NCBI GenBank assembly: GCA_020431825.1 | Contig: JAGQHN010000052.1 | Location: 1 to 33,283, forward strand | DNA length: 33,283 bases | From: Trueperaceae bacterium | GTDB lineage: Bacteria > Deinococcota > Deinococci > Deinococcales > Trueperaceae | Direction: 5' to 3' | Shown here: positions 33,246 to 33,283 of the stretch, piece by piece | Numbering within the stretch: position 1 is the first letter of the stretch | How the letters are laid out: every line of letters begins with the position of its first letter | Translations under genes and position numbers: made by a program | The notes under the pieces: model-generated | What the model was told of the DNA's origin: nothing | The model's input: only the letters and a program-made list of their open reading frames with translations | Database searches by the model: none

Positions 33246-33283
33246 AAATTTTACGAAAAAGCTCTTAGGCTGATTTAGCTCTT

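Overview
The window reads as chromosomal DNA of a bacterium, most likely a moderately low-GC member of the Deinococcota (Deinococcus-Thermus) or a close relative. The evidence is indirect: RuvC has the His-x-x-Asp active-site pair I recall from Thermus RuvC; there is a futalosine-pathway menaquinone enzyme (MqnD); the PNPase S1/tail region resembles what I recall from Deinococcus; and many genes appear to have leaderless promoters (a TANNNT box 5-8 nt before an ATG or GTG), a known Deinococcus trait. No phage, transposon, CRISPR array, rRNA or tRNA was found. Coding density is high, and several convergent genes have touching or overlapping stop codons.

Layout. 214-3002 (minus) is a tightly overlapping four-gene operon: an APH-fold kinase, coaA, yjbQ and ruvC. 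3045-7629 (plus) is the RNA module rpsO - pnp - rnj (ribosomal protein S15, PNPase, RNase J), with hairpins and terminators between the genes. 7743-9973 (plus) holds an unknown 172-aa protein, an SDR oxidoreductase and a secreted PHB-depolymerase-like esterase. 9976-11865 (minus) holds a Nudix hydrolase and a membrane-anchored alpha/beta hydrolase. 12166-14636 (plus) holds a site-2 protease (RseP-like), a family-2 glycosyltransferase and a metallo-beta-lactamase-fold hydrolase. 14633-16291 (minus) is an SppA-type peptidase, divergent from a K+ channel with RCK domains (16379-17428), which is followed by a TraB-family membrane protein and a GNAT acetyltransferase. 19376-23191 (minus) is a 1271-aa 7TM-PAS-GAF-GAF-PAS-GGDEF-EAL cyclic-di-GMP protein. 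23836-25455 is a D-aminoacylase-family amidohydrolase, and 25554-25829 (minus) a small unknown protein. 26089-33100 (plus) runs tpiA, an M24 peptidase, an acidic Ser/Thr/Glu-rich lipoprotein, argB, an MmcQ/YjbR protein, a DUF2334 deacetylase-like lipoprotein and mqnD.

The most unusual signal is not a gene. The palindrome CTCGAG occurs about 83 times by hand count, against about 8 expected for a 6-mer in 33 kb of balanced composition. The near neighbours CTCGAA, CTCGAC and CTCGAT together occur only about ten times. The sites are spread through nearly every gene on both strands, mostly as in-frame Leu-Glu (CTC GAG). This resembles the cyanobacterial HIP1 phenomenon (GCGATCGC) but with a different palindrome. 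A second genome-level signal is the leaderless promoter architecture, which also lets several start codons be corrected.
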